This document shows, piece after piece, positions 34,260 through 43,607 of a stretch of DNA of 64,000 nucleotides. A model generated the notes under the pieces. That model did no database searches. It saw only the letters and a list, made by a program, of their open reading frames with translations, and was not told the DNA's origin. Every line of letters begins with the position of its first letter. Position 1 is the stretch's first letter. The stretch spans positions 6,562 to 70,561 of the forward strand of contig JANRIC010000120.1 in the NCBI GenBank assembly GCA_033765345.1. The letters run 5' to 3'. The DNA comes from JANRIC01 sp033765345. GTDB taxonomy: Bacteria; Bacteroidota; Bacteroidia; Cytophagales; Microscillaceae. Both the position numbers and the translations under genes were made by a program.

Positions 34260-35302
34260 CGTGAATATTTTTAAGGTTCTTAGTAAAGTACAACTTTCAT
34301 ATAGTCTTTAGGATTGACCAAAGGGGTATGCGGTTTATGTTCTAAGAAAGTATATCCAATTAAAGCGGTCACCAAATTGACCAAGAAATTCACGGGACTA
34401 CGATGCCTGGTATGGTCAATATCCATGAGATTTTTTACATATCAAAAGCCGATTCAATAATACCTCTTTTCTTTGCATAGTGCTTTTGTTGAGGACTAAT
34501 GGGCAAACCGGCTTGATTTTTTTTGGGTTTGGGTATAAGTTCTACGCCTTTATCCTGCAATTCTTTCATAATTTTAGTCCAATAGCCTCTATCTGCAAAG
34601 ACCCAGCCTTGAAAATTATGAAATAGTTGGCGTAAAAGCGAGGCATTATTGTCCGCTACATTGCCTGTACTCACACGAAAATTGACCAACTCCCCCCATT
34701 GATTGAGCAAAACGTGGAGTTTGAAGCCAAAAAACCAGCCCGTAGAAGATTTCCCTTTGCCAGCAATGCCTTTGAATACCCGATGTTGTTTTTCTCTTTT
34801 GATATGGCATACAGGCAGTTTTTTACTGTCTATGTAATTTGCCTCACTAGGCTTTGCCAAACCACACAAAAACAGATAGACTATTAACTCTTTGAGGACT
34901 TCGCGCATTAAACGGTTAAATCGCTCATATTTAGTAGCTTCTGGAAACCAAGTACGCAATATCTTCTATATAACTGTCTCATAATACCACTTAAAACAAC
35001 GCATCCCTGAATGATGATAAAAGATACAGATGCTCATAATTTCACTTTTGCTCATCCTACAATCAGAGGCTAAAAAACCAAAGTCTTCTGCATAAGTGGG
35101 ACTTTTCTCCAAATTTTTTACAAAATCATCACAAGTCACGAAGATTTCTACTAATTTTGATGTATTGAGAATTAACATATTATTAGGTGTTTTCTTGAAA
35201 TAATGCAAATCAAAGTAAGCACTTTTTTGTTAATTCTCAAAATTATTCCTGTTATTAACCTTTAACTCCTTTAATATCAACTAATTATAAAAATATTCAC
35301 GT
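34259..35302 (-). mobile_element. IS982-family insertion sequence, decayed
   Basis: A 1044-bp element bounded by inverted repeats: ACGTGAATATTTTTA at the left end and its complement at the right end (35288-35302). The length and transposase type fit IS982. The flanks (GTATACTG and ACAGTGAG) show no direct target duplication, so a deletion or rearrangement probably followed insertion. Confidence 0.85.
34280..35208 (-). pseudogene. IS982 transposase, broken by a stop and a frameshift
   Basis: The full reading covers ~309 codons. The N-terminal part (to 34966) ends at an in-frame TAG after YETVI, and the same frame resumes as KILRTWFPEATKYERFNRL. The catalytic DDE-type body follows (YIDSKKLPVCH, GFKLHVLLN, ADRGYW, IIESAFDM). 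After DM near 34437 one base is missing; the other frame then gives KNLMDIDHTRHRSPVNFLV and ends at 34280. With two lesions it should be inactive. Confidence 0.85.
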
Positions 35303-35640
35303 ACAGTGAGGACAAAGCTTCTGGGTTGCTTACAGGCTTCATCAGCAAGGCTTTTCAGGTAGTAGAAGATCAAAATCCGAACTTAATAGATGCCTCCAAG
35401 CAGGCTATTCGACTTTATCCCAATCCGAATAATGAAGATAAAGTGTATATCCGTGTGGCTAAGCCTTGGGAGGGTAAAGCCCTGATGCAAGTTTTGGATA
35501 AACAAGGCAATATATACCTGAATCGGGAAGTAGACAGCCAGGAACTAGAGTTAGACATTAGCAGCCTGCGAACTGGATATTACATCATTCGTTGGCAAAC
35601 TGAATCCGGCGTATTTCATACGGCTTTGATCAGAAATTAA
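35303..35640 (+). pseudogene. 3' remnant: T9SS sorting domain left of the interrupted gene
   Basis: An open frame from the IS border reads SEDKASGLLTGFISKAF and then a type-A sorting domain: IRLYPNPNNEDKVYIRV, LMQVLDKQGNIYLN, LRTGYYIIRWQTESG and a C-terminal LIRN. It has no start signal of its own and is best taken as the tail of the gene beginning at 34014. An AAGGTTGC hairpin at ~35710 with a T run may be the original terminator. Confidence 0.75.
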
Positions 35641-35919
35641 GCGATCATACCTCGCCACTGCAATTATCTTTGTCAGGTAACGTATGGAAGCTTCTAAAAA
35701 CAAAACAAGGTTGCACAAGGCAACCTTGTTTTGTTTTTTTAATTTGAATACCTGCCTAAATCTGAGGACGAAAAAAAACAATATTTATACAACAAAACTG
35801 GAACAGCCCAGATTCTTAATTTTTCCATGCTTGCAAAGCCAAATAATTTATGATAAACTCAGTAGGTGTATTTAAGATCAAAGTCTTATCTTTACCATTC
35901 ATTCATCTTATATAAAAAT

Positions 35920-36114
35920 ATGCTGACAAAACAAAGTGTTATAGAGAGTCTTGAAAAAATGCCTGAAAAGTTTTCCATTGATGATTTAATGGATCAATTG
36001 ATTTTTCTTCAAAAAGTTGAAAAAGGTTTGGTACAGTCTGAATCCGGGGAAGTATACAGTACTGAGGAGACCAAGAAAATCTTAAAGGATTATGATAAAA
36101 GTAAGCTGGACTAA
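35920..36114 (+). CDS. Antitoxin-like small protein
   Basis: A 64-residue acidic protein (ESLEKMPEKFSIDDLMDQLI, then VEKGLVQSESGEVYSTEE). It precedes and overlaps by 23 bp a ParE/RelE-fold toxin gene, the usual layout of a type II toxin-antitoxin pair. The ATG at 35920 was chosen because the upstream extension is atypical. It should neutralise the toxin by direct binding and may repress the operon. Confidence 0.75.
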   Translation: MLTKQSVIESLEKMPEKFSIDDLMDQLIFLQKVEKGLVQSESGEVYSTEETKKILKDYDKSKLD

Positions 36115-36394
36115 ACAGGCTATTCAAGATCTGTATCAAATTCGCGAATATTATTTAAAGGTTTCTCCTAAGTATGCTGATCAATTGACGGATAAATTTT
36201 TTGATAAAGTAATGCTTCTTGAAAACTTTCCTATGCACGGTAGGAAAGTGCCTGAGTTTAATCAAGAAAATATACGGGAACTCGTATACAAAAATTTTCG
36301 CCTGATTTATAAGCTTGTAAACGAAAAACGAATGGATATTATCGCCATTCACAATAGCTTTACACCATTATCGGATGAATCTATATTGGATTAA
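36092..36394 (+). CDS. ParE/RelE-superfamily toxin
   Basis: A 100-residue RelE/ParE-fold protein (VSWTKQAIQDLYQIREYY, YADQLTDKFFDKVMLLENFP, GRKVPEF, RELVYKNFRLIYKLV and the IAIHNSF strand). ParE-type members poison gyrase and RelE-type members cut mRNA; this sequence looks closer to ParE. It overlaps the antitoxin gene and lies just outside the IS982 scar, in keeping with an accessory segment. Confidence 0.85.
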   Translation: MIKVSWTKQAIQDLYQIREYYLKVSPKYADQLTDKFFDKVMLLENFPMHGRKVPEFNQENIRELVYKNFRLIYKLVNEKRMDIIAIHNSFTPLSDESILD

Positions 36395-36456
36395 AATACC
36401 AACATAACTCTAATAGGAAGAAATTCAATGTGAATTAATAAACGGAGCATAACTCG

Positions 36457-37194
36457 ATGAATCTGCAAAACAATACTATACTCATCACAGGAGGCTCTAC
36501 GGGCATCGGTCTGGCTTTAGCCAAAAGGTTCTTAGCACTTGGTAATCAGGTGATTGTCACAGGTAGAAATGCCCAAAAACTGGAACAAGCCAAAAAAGAA
36601 AACCCTGCACTGATTACTTTTCAGGGCGATGTTTCGGATGCCGAAGACCGTGAAAACCTCGTCCGTGAAATCCACGAACACTACCCTCAACTGAATATCC
36701 TGATCAACAATGCGGCCGTGAATTACCGCTATTATTTTGAAGATGAACCCGATTCGGTTTCCAAAGTCGAGTATGAACTTCAAGTCAATCTCATAGCACC
36801 TATCCAGCTCACAGTGATGCTCTTGCCGCTTTTGAGAGAAAAACCCGAGGCTGCCGTGGTGAATGTATCATCAGGCTTGGCACTTGCCCCCAAAAGCATT
36901 ACGGCGGTGTATTGTTGTAGTAAGGCCGGTTTGCATTCGTTTACGATGGCACTCAGGTTTCAATTGGCCAAAACAAATGTACAGGTTTTTGAAATTCTGC
37001 CACCTCTTGTAGATACGCCTATGACCGCAGGGCGCGGCAAAAACAAAATGAGTCCCGAAGGGCTGGTAGATGAATTTCTGCGGAATTTAAAAAAAAATCG
37101 CTTTGAAACTTATGCAGGTATCGTGAAAGTCCTGAAATGGATTTTGAGGATCGCTCCAGGATTTGCTTACCGTACTGTGGAGAAAAGACCTTGA
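36457..37194 (+). CDS. Short-chain dehydrogenase/reductase (DltE-like)
   Basis: A 245-residue classical SDR: cofactor motif TGGSTGIG near residues 11-18, NNAA near 88, catalytic Ser in NVSSG, and the YxxxK pair in YCCSK near 151. It has the EILPPLVDTPM segment seen in DltE-type oxidoreductases. It is probably NAD(P)H-dependent; the substrate is unknown. It stands alone between the toxin-antitoxin pair and the phosphohexomutase. Confidence 0.85.
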   Translation: MNLQNNTILITGGSTGIGLALAKRFLALGNQVIVTGRNAQKLEQAKKENPALITFQGDVSDAEDRENLVREIHEHYPQLNILINNAAVNYRYYFEDEPDSVSKVEYELQVNLIAPIQLTVMLLPLLREKPEAAVVNVSSGLALAPKSITAVYCCSKAGLHSFTMALRFQLAKTNVQVFEILPPLVDTPMTAGRGKNKMSPEGLVDEFLRNLKKNRFETYAGIVKVLKWILRIAPGFAYRTVEKRP

Positions 37195-37441
37195 GGTGGC
37201 GAAGGAATGAAAAGAATTAAAAAAATTAAGCATGAAGGGAATTAAACCTGCTTTGTATACAACGAACTTGTTTGCACCATCTGGAATCTTACTTGTGTAT
37301 AAAAAGTATAAATTCCAGGTTTTTTGTAACCAAATCCTCCTTCGTAAAGTCTTCTAAATGAAAGGCTCGAGATTTTAAAAAATATTTCATAAGATTTGTA
37401 ATTTCGTCAGGATTCTTTTAAACAATCAAAATTTTTCAAAT

Positions 37442-39178
37442 ATGAAGCAAATTTTATCTCCTGAAGTACAGGAAAAAGTAAATCAATGGTTATCAGGTAG
37501 TTTTGACCAAGAGACTAAAGCACAACTTCAACGGATGTTGGACGAAAACCAAAGCACCGAGCTGACAGATGCTTTTTACAAAGACCTTGAGTTCGGTACA
37601 GGAGGCTTACGCGGCATTATGGGCATCGGCTCCAACCGTATCAACCGCTACACCGTAGGCATGGCTACACAAGGCCTGGCAAATTACCTCAAAAAAAGCT
37701 TTCCCGACCAACAAATCAAAGTTGCCATTGCACACGATAGCCGCAACAACAGCAAAGAATTTGCACGTATCACAGCCGATGTATTTTCAGCCAATGATAT
37801 TTATGTATATCTGTTTGAAGAATTAAGACCTACACCCGAATTATCTTTTGCTGTTCGTCATTTTGGCTGCCAAAGTGGAGTCGTACTTACGGCTTCTCAT
37901 AATCCCAAAGAATACAATGGCTACAAAGCCTATTGGAACGATGGCGCGCAAATCGTAGCACCCCATGACAAAAACATCATTAAAGAAGTGGAAAATGTCC
38001 GGGTAGAAGACATCCGCTTTGAGCCTGTTGCTGAAAATATTCAAATGATTGGCGCCGAAGTAGATACGGCGTATTTGGATCAGGTAGCTGCGCTATCACT
38101 TGCCCCAGAACTCATCCAAAGGCAAAAAAACCTTAAAATCGTATTTACACCTATTCACGGTACTTCCATCACATTAGTACCTCAACTGCTGCAAAAACTA
38201 GGTTTTGCAAATGTTCATATCGTAGAAGAACAATCCAACCCTGATGGGAACTTCCCTACGGTCGTTTACCCCAATCCAGAAGAAGCCGAAGCACTCAGCA
38301 TCGGCCTTGCCAAAGCCAAAGAACTCGATGCCGATCTGCTGATGGGCACCGACCCAGATGCCGACCGCGTAGGAATCGCTGTCAAAAATCACCACGGCCA
38401 GTGGCAACTGCTCAACGGCAACCAGACAGGTACTTTGTTGATCGATTATCTAATTGGCGCCTGGAAAAGAGCCGGAAAAATAATGGGCAAAGAATATATC
38501 GCCAAAACCATCGTGACTACCGATCTCTTGGATGAAATAGCCCTCAAAAATGGGGTAGAAGTCTACAATACCCTGACCGGATTCAAGTACATCGCCGAAA
38601 TCCTAAGAAATGAAGAAGGTAAAAAATCCTTTATCGGAGGTGGCGAAGAAAGCTATGGATACCTAGCTGGCGAATTTGTGCGTGACAAAGATGCCATTAT
38701 GGCTTGTTCGCTGATTGCCGAAATGGTCGCCTACGCCAAAGACCAAGGCAAAAGCATTTTTGAAAGACTGATTGAAATTTATCAGGAGTATGGTTTTTAT
38801 TATGAAAAACTCATCTCATTGACCAAAAAAGGCAAAGCTGGTGCTGATGAAATCAAAGCCATGATGGAGCAGTTTCGTAGCAATCCACCCCAGATGCTGG
38901 CCGGTAGCCAAGTAGCTAAAGTAATGGATTATCAGGCTGGGATTATCAAAAATCTGCTCACTGGCACAGAAGAACACATCGATATGGAGCGTTCGAATGT
39001 ACTGCAATTCCTGACCGAAGACGGCAGCAAGATTTCCGCTCGCCCCTCAGGAACTGAGCCCAAGATCAAGTTTTATTTTAGTGTCAAAGAGCCACTCGCT
39101 TCCAAAGATCAGTTTGATGCTGTTCAGGAGAAATTAGAGGCGAAAATCACGCAAATTATTGCCGATCTAGGGATTTAA
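37442..39178 (+). CDS. Phosphoglucomutase/phosphomannomutase
   Basis: A 578-residue alpha-D-phosphohexomutase. The catalytic phosphoserine loop is TASHNPKEYNG, the metal-binding loop is TDPDADRVG, the sugar-binding loop is GGGEESYGY, and the C-terminal phosphate loop is RPSGTEPKIKFY. The length and the FGTGGLRGIMG start match the large PgcA/PGM2-like subgroup. It interconverts hexose 1- and 6-phosphates for glycogen or envelope sugars. A terminator follows. Confidence 0.92.
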   Translation: MKQILSPEVQEKVNQWLSGSFDQETKAQLQRMLDENQSTELTDAFYKDLEFGTGGLRGIMGIGSNRINRYTVGMATQGLANYLKKSFPDQQIKVAIAHDSRNNSKEFARITADVFSANDIYVYLFEELRPTPELSFAVRHFGCQSGVVLTASHNPKEYNGYKAYWNDGAQIVAPHDKNIIKEVENVRVEDIRFEPVAENIQMIGAEVDTAYLDQVAALSLAPELIQRQKNLKIVFTPIHGTSITLVPQLLQKLGFANVHIVEEQSNPDGNFPTVVYPNPEEAEALSIGLAKAKELDADLLMGTDPDADRVGIAVKNHHGQWQLLNGNQTGTLLIDYLIGAWKRAGKIMGKEYIAKTIVTTDLLDEIALKNGVEVYNTLTGFKYIAEILRNEEGKKSFIGGGEESYGYLAGEFVRDKDAIMACSLIAEMVAYAKDQGKSIFERLIEIYQEYGFYYEKLISLTKKGKAGADEIKAMMEQFRSNPPQMLAGSQVAKVMDYQAGIIKNLLTGTEEHIDMERSNVLQFLTEDGSKISARPSGTEPKIKFYFSVKEPLASKDQFDAVQEKLEAKITQIIADLGI

Positions 39179-39204
39179 TAATTAGAAAGAATTATTTTCC
39201 TAAG

Positions 39205-39238
39205 ACTCTCCTGCTTTTTGAGTGGGAGAGTTTTTTTT
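39205..39238 (+). terminator. Intrinsic terminator after phosphohexomutase
   Basis: Stem ACTCTCC(T) with GGGAGAGT, followed by eight T, 26 bp past the stop codon. Confidence 0.75.
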
Positions 39239-39278
39239 CGCGCTCTTCAATATCTTGCACAGAATACTACCAACAAAG

Positions 39279-39311
39279 TTTGTCAGACAACCATAAATAT
39301 TTGTACATTTG
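39279..39311 (+). promoter_or_regulatory. Predicted promoter for xisH-xisI
   Basis: TTTG at 39279-39282 and TACATTTG at 39304-39311, with 21 nt between, fit the Bacteroidota pattern and stand 22 bp before the proposed start. Confidence 0.5.
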
Positions 39312-39333
39312 CCCTTAAAAATGCTAAACCAAT

Positions 39334-39750
39334 TTGGTAAAAGATAAATATCATCAATTAGTGCGTCAATGTCTGGAAAATGAAGGTTGGACGATTACAC
39401 ACGATCCTTACAAAATCTCTATTGGTAAACGTAGGGGTTATATAGACTTGGGTGCGGCAAGACAAATCATTGCCGCAGAAAAAGCTGAGGAAAAAATTGC
39501 TGTTGAAATTAAATCTTTTTCTGAACCTTCTGATTTGGATGCTTTTGAAGATGCACTTGGGCAGTTTATCATTTATTGGAGGGCTTTGAAAATAAAAGAA
39601 GCTGAAAGAATACTATACTTGGCTGTACCTTTGAACTTCTATGAACGTTTTTTTGACGATAATTTTTTCTTGGATACTGCCAAGGAATTCGATGTGAAAA
39701 TGATTATTTTCGATGAATTATCAACTTTAATCACAAAATGGATAAAATAA
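39334..39750 (+). CDS. xisH: XisH-family protein
   Basis: A 138-residue protein of the XisH family, named for the fdxN-element excision controlling factor of heterocystous cyanobacteria. The features are ENEGWTITHDPYKI, YIDLGA, IAVEIKSF (a nuclease-like PD-(D/E)xK core) and DLDAFEDALGQF. The start is TTG at 39334, preceded in frame by a stop; no ATG is available near it. XisI follows with a 13-bp overlap. Outside cyanobacteria the pair is widespread and of unknown role. Confidence 0.88.
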   Translation: MVKDKYHQLVRQCLENEGWTITHDPYKISIGKRRGYIDLGAARQIIAAEKAEEKIAVEIKSFSEPSDLDAFEDALGQFIIYWRALKIKEAERILYLAVPLNFYERFFDDNFFLDTAKEFDVKMIIFDELSTLITKWIK

Positions 39751-40085
39751 ATGCCTATAAAAAAATAGTACGTGAATTGGTAACATACGTAGCAGGATTA
39801 TCTGACTCGGAGGAAGACGGTGTAGAATATCAACTCATTACAGATGATGAACACGGACATTATTTATATTTTGGTGTAGGATGGGAGAAAGACAGACATT
39901 GGATATACGCTATTTATGTACACATTGATGTAAAATCATCAGGTAAGGTTTGGCTACAGCATGATGGGACAGATTTGCGGATCGCAGAACTTTTACACCA
40001 GAAAGGAATACCCAAAAATGATATGGTAATAGGATTCCAGGCTCCTCACATTAGAAAAATGATGAGCGAATATGCGGAAAAATGA
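39738..40085 (+). CDS. xisI: XisI-family protein
   Basis: A 115-residue XisI-family protein, partner of XisH. Characteristic parts are YQLITDDEHGHYLYFGVGW, IYAIYVHIDVKSSGKVWLQ, DGTDLRIAELL and a C-terminal IGFQAPHIRKM. It begins inside the last codons of xisH, so the two are translationally coupled. No excisable element boundary was seen beside them. Confidence 0.88.
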   Translation: MDKINAYKKIVRELVTYVAGLSDSEEDGVEYQLITDDEHGHYLYFGVGWEKDRHWIYAIYVHIDVKSSGKVWLQHDGTDLRIAELLHQKGIPKNDMVIGFQAPHIRKMMSEYAEK

Positions 40086-40233
40086 TTCGAGTAAAAACTA
40101 ATTTACTTTCTTCAAAATTCTAAAAAACTATCATGACATTCATGGCCACCCTCCAAAATACGCCAAAAGTAGCAAGGTAAAGCTTTACCACCCTCCAAAA
40201 TGAGTTTTGAGGTGCCTGGCAATAGCTTACCCC

Positions 40234-40269
40234 ATAAAAAAGCCCTTAAAGCACAGACTTTAAGGGCTT
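40234..40269 (-). terminator. Intrinsic terminator after aconitase
   Basis: A 12-bp perfect stem (AAGCCCTTAAAG and its complement) with a T run on the minus strand, 48 bp past the aconitase stop. The rest of 40086-40316 contains only a small CCACCCTCCAAAAT direct repeat. Confidence 0.75.
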
Positions 40270-40316
40270 CAAATAGTTTTTCTAAATCTCAAAGATTTGG
40301 AAAAACTCCTTGCTGC

Positions 40317-42581
40317 TTATGCATTTTGCATCTTAATCAGATTCAGTGCCGAACCGGCCTTAAACCACTCGATTTGGGCGGCATTGTAGGTATGTTTGGC
40401 TTCTATTTCATCTACTGAACCGTCGCTGTGATTCAGAACGATTTTCAAAGGTTTAGCCTCTGCAAACTCAGTCAAACCTACGATATCTACGGTATCATCC
40501 TCTTGTACTTTTTCGTAATCGGCAGGATTGGCAAAAGTCAGGGCAAGCATACCTTGTTTTTTGAGGTTGGTTTCGTGGATACGGGCAAATGACTTAACCA
40601 TTACGGCTCTTACTCCCATAAAACGAGGCTCCATTGCGGCGTGTTCTCTGGAAGAACCTTCGCCGTAGTTTTCGTCCCCAAACACCACTGTACCGATTCC
40701 GGCAGCTTTGTAAGCCCTTGCAGTAGCAGGTACTTCACCGTATTGCCCGGTCAGTTGGTTTTTTACTTTATTCACTTCATTGTTGTAGGCATTCACAGCA
40801 CCGATAAACATATTGTTGGAGATATTGTCTAAGTGCCCGCGATATTTCAACCAAGGTCCTGCCATAGAGATATGGTCTGTAGTACATTTTCCAAAAGCTT
40901 TGAGAAGTACTTTCATACCTTTGAGGTCGGTACCTTCCCAGGCAGCAAAAGGATCCAGCAATTGCAGTCGATCCGATTCAGGGCTAACAAGCACCTGTAC
41001 CTGGCTTCCATCTTCGGCCGGCGGGATAAATCCAGCATCTTCTACGGCATATCCTTGGGGGGGAGCCATCAGACCTTGAGGTTCGTCAAATTTCACGGTT
41101 TCTCCGTCTTCGTTGATGAGGGTATCCGTGGTGGGGTTGAAGGTCAGGTCTCCGGCGATGGCTAGGGCGGTTACGATCTCAGGGGAAGCTACAAAAGCGC
41201 GTGTGGCCTGATTCCCATCGTTGCGTTTGGCAAAGTTACGGTTGAAAGAAGTGATGATGGAATTGGCCTTGTTGGGGTCATCGGTATGGCGTGCCCACTG
41301 TCCGATACAAGGTCCGCAGGCATTGGCAAGAACTACGCCGCCCATTTGATCAAAAGTATCAAGAATTCCGTCTCTTTCGGCAGTAAAGCGTACTGTTTCA
41401 GAACCTGGCGTGATGGTAAACTCAGATTTCGCCTTTAATTTTTTGCTGATGGCTTGTTGTGCGATAGAAGCGGCACGGGTCAAATCTTCATAAGAAGAGT
41501 TGGTACATGAGCCGATCAGACCTACTTCCAGCTTTTGAGGGTAACCGTGTTCTTTGACTGCTTTGGCAAACTCAGAAAGTGGCCAAGCCAAATCCGGCGT
41601 ATAAGGACCGTTGATATGCGGCTCAAGCTCCGAAAGGTTAATCTCGATCAGTTGGTCATAATACTGAGCAGGATCGGCATACACTTCGGTGTCTGCTCTG
41701 AGGTGTGCTCGTTGTGCATCGGCCAGTTCGGCTACATCGGCACGTCCGGTAGATTCCAGATAAGCCTTCATGTAGTCGTCATAGCCGAAAAGCGAGGTAG
41801 TAGCACCGATTTCGGCTCCCATATTACAGATTGTACCTTTTCCGGTAGCAGAAAGGGCATCAGCACCTTCTCCGAAATATTCCACGATGGCTCCAGTGCC
41901 ACCTTTTACGGTCAGGATGCCGGCTACTTTGAGGATTACGTCTTTGGCAGAAGTCCAGCCGCTTAGTTTGCCAGTCAGGTGAACACCGATGAGTTTGGGA
42001 AATTTAAGCTCCCAGGCCATTCCGGCCATCACGTCTACGGCGTCAGCCCCTCCAACTCCAATGGCGATCATTCCGAGTCCGCCGGCATTGGGTGTGTGCG
42101 AGTCGGTACCGATCATCATTCCGCCGGGGAAGGCATAGTTTTCGAGTACGACTTGGTGGATAATTCCTGCGCCTGCTTTCCAGAAACCGATACCGTATTT
42201 ATTGGATACAGATTGTAAAAAATCATACACTTCTTTGTTAGATACGTTGGCGGTTTCCAAGTCCTTTTTAGCACCCAATTTGGCCTGGATTAAGTGGTCA
42301 CAGTGTACTGTAGAAGGCACAAATACCTGGGCTCTACCAGCTTGCATAAACTGAAGCAGTGCCATTTGTGCAGTGGCATCCTGCATCGCTACGCGGTCTG
42401 GGGCAAAATCCACATAGTCTTCGCCTCTTTTAAAAGCTTTGGTAGGCATCCCATCGAAGAGATGTGCATAAAGAATCTTTTCAGCCAGGGTCAAGGGGCG
42501 ACCGACGATATTTTTGGCGGCCTGAATGCGTTCACCCATACGAGTGTACACAGCCTTAATCATGTCAATATCAAAAGCCAT
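40317..42581 (-). CDS. Aconitate hydratase (mitochondrial/Bacteroidota type)
   Basis: A 754-residue aconitase converting citrate to isocitrate. The 4Fe-4S cysteines lie in IGSCTNSSYED and NACGPCIGQW; the swivel domain has the FGDENYGEGSSREHAA motif. Other marks are TVHCDHLIQAK and GTDSHTPNAGGLG. The length matches the mitochondrial-type enzyme of Bacteroidota rather than AcnA (~890). It feeds the isocitrate dehydrogenase at 3.6 kb. It is monocistronic with its own terminator. Confidence 0.93.
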   Translation of the reverse strand: MAFDIDMIKAVYTRMGERIQAAKNIVGRPLTLAEKILYAHLFDGMPTKAFKRGEDYVDFAPDRVAMQDATAQMALLQFMQAGRAQVFVPSTVHCDHLIQAKLGAKKDLETANVSNKEVYDFLQSVSNKYGIGFWKAGAGIIHQVVLENYAFPGGMMIGTDSHTPNAGGLGMIAIGVGGADAVDVMAGMAWELKFPKLIGVHLTGKLSGWTSAKDVILKVAGILTVKGGTGAIVEYFGEGADALSATGKGTICNMGAEIGATTSLFGYDDYMKAYLESTGRADVAELADAQRAHLRADTEVYADPAQYYDQLIEINLSELEPHINGPYTPDLAWPLSEFAKAVKEHGYPQKLEVGLIGSCTNSSYEDLTRAASIAQQAISKKLKAKSEFTITPGSETVRFTAERDGILDTFDQMGGVVLANACGPCIGQWARHTDDPNKANSIITSFNRNFAKRNDGNQATRAFVASPEIVTALAIAGDLTFNPTTDTLINEDGETVKFDEPQGLMAPPQGYAVEDAGFIPPAEDGSQVQVLVSPESDRLQLLDPFAAWEGTDLKGMKVLLKAFGKCTTDHISMAGPWLKYRGHLDNISNNMFIGAVNAYNNEVNKVKNQLTGQYGEVPATARAYKAAGIGTVVFGDENYGEGSSREHAAMEPRFMGVRAVMVKSFARIHETNLKKQGMLALTFANPADYEKVQEDDTVDIVGLTEFAEAKPLKIVLNHSDGSVDEIEAKHTYNAAQIEWFKAGSALNLIKMQNA

Positions 42582-42690
42582 ATTTTAAGAAATTTTAAGT
42601 TGAGAATAAAAAATCAATTCTTTGCTAACAAAGATAAAGAATGAAATAGTATTTCTAATAGTACCGCTCTTATTTAGATAGTTTCTATTT

Positions 42691-43464
42691 TTAAAATCCA
42701 AATTTACTTTTTTCCTGCTTGAGAGAAATGTCATCATTTGACACAAATCGATAAAAATAGGGCGAACGGTGCGGTTCTCCAGTTTTTTGATGGCTTAATT
42801 TTTCAAGCATATTTTCTTTAAGGATTTTTTTACGAAAATTGCCTCGGTCTATGGGGCGACCTAAAATGGCTTCATATAACTTTTGTAACTCTGGTAAAGT
42901 AAACATTTCGGGCAGTAAATCCACACCTACAGGATAAGTTGATAAATCGTGGGACAATATTTCCCGGGCTTTCTCCACTATTTCGGGGTGATCCATCGCA
43001 AGCACACCCACCGCATCGATATCCAGCCAGGTATATGCTTCTGTAAAAATATCCAACTGGGGTGCTACTCGGTTGTACTCGACCAGGGCATAATACCCAA
43101 CCGTAACGAAGCGGTGGTTATACCAATCTCGGATTTTAGGATATAAAGTTGTACGTTCTTTAATCGCTTTTTGTACTTCAGGGAAATAACGAGACTTTTT
43201 ACCGAAAGTATGAAATTGCCGGAGAAAAAGCCGTTCAATGCCTGTTCTTTCCCTCAAATTTCTGGCTGCAGATTCTTCCAAATCTTCTTCCTGCCATACA
43301 AATCCGCTGGGTAGCACCCAAAAATCCACCCCAATCATCTTGAGTGCTAATACCTTTAAAGTTTCTTCGTGATAGGTAAAAATCACAAAATCCAGGGATA
43401 GCTGCGGTATATAGTTTTTGGGGTCAAAGCTGTTGAGGTAATCTTGTATTCGAGTATCTTTCAT
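42691..43464 (-). CDS. NUDIX/winged-helix transcriptional regulator (NrtR-like)
   Basis: A 257-residue protein with an N-terminal NUDIX-fold domain (VIFTYHEETLKVLAL, WVLPSGFVWQEEDLEESAARN; the catalytic NUDIX box is degenerate, so sensing rather than hydrolysis is likely) and a C-terminal winged helix (FTLPELQKLYEAILGRPIDR, NFRKKIL). Relatives in Bacteroidota control sugar catabolism by binding a sugar ligand. It is divergent from the ThuA/sugar-dehydrogenase fusion, with a palindrome between them. It resembles the regulator at 54794. Confidence 0.8.
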   Translation of the reverse strand: MKDTRIQDYLNSFDPKNYIPQLSLDFVIFTYHEETLKVLALKMIGVDFWVLPSGFVWQEEDLEESAARNLRERTGIERLFLRQFHTFGKKSRYFPEVQKAIKERTTLYPKIRDWYNHRFVTVGYYALVEYNRVAPQLDIFTEAYTWLDIDAVGVLAMDHPEIVEKAREILSHDLSTYPVGVDLLPEMFTLPELQKLYEAILGRPIDRGNFRKKILKENMLEKLSHQKTGEPHRSPYFYRFVSNDDISLKQEKSKFGF

Positions 43465-43501
43465 ATTCTTATTATTTCAAGATAAAATTGCAAAAAACCT
43501 T

Positions 43502-43518
43502 TGAGTAAATTATACTCA
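43502..43518. promoter_or_regulatory. Putative operator, TGAGTA-N5-TACTCA
   Basis: A perfect 6+6 inverted repeat in the divergent gap between the NUDIX regulator and the ThuA fusion gene. It lies just upstream of a TAAATTTG -7-like element (43534-43541), a position where a bound regulator would affect both genes. Confidence 0.5.
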
Positions 43519-43607
43519 TTTAGATTTTTTTTCTAAATTTGAATACTTGATTTGAAATTTCTTTTGTTAATAGTCTAAAATCATTACAAACTCATTAGTT
43601 ATTGACC

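Noticed and set aside
34251..35310. Target-site duplication of the IS982
   Set aside because: The flanks GTATACTG and ACAGTGAG do not form a direct repeat.
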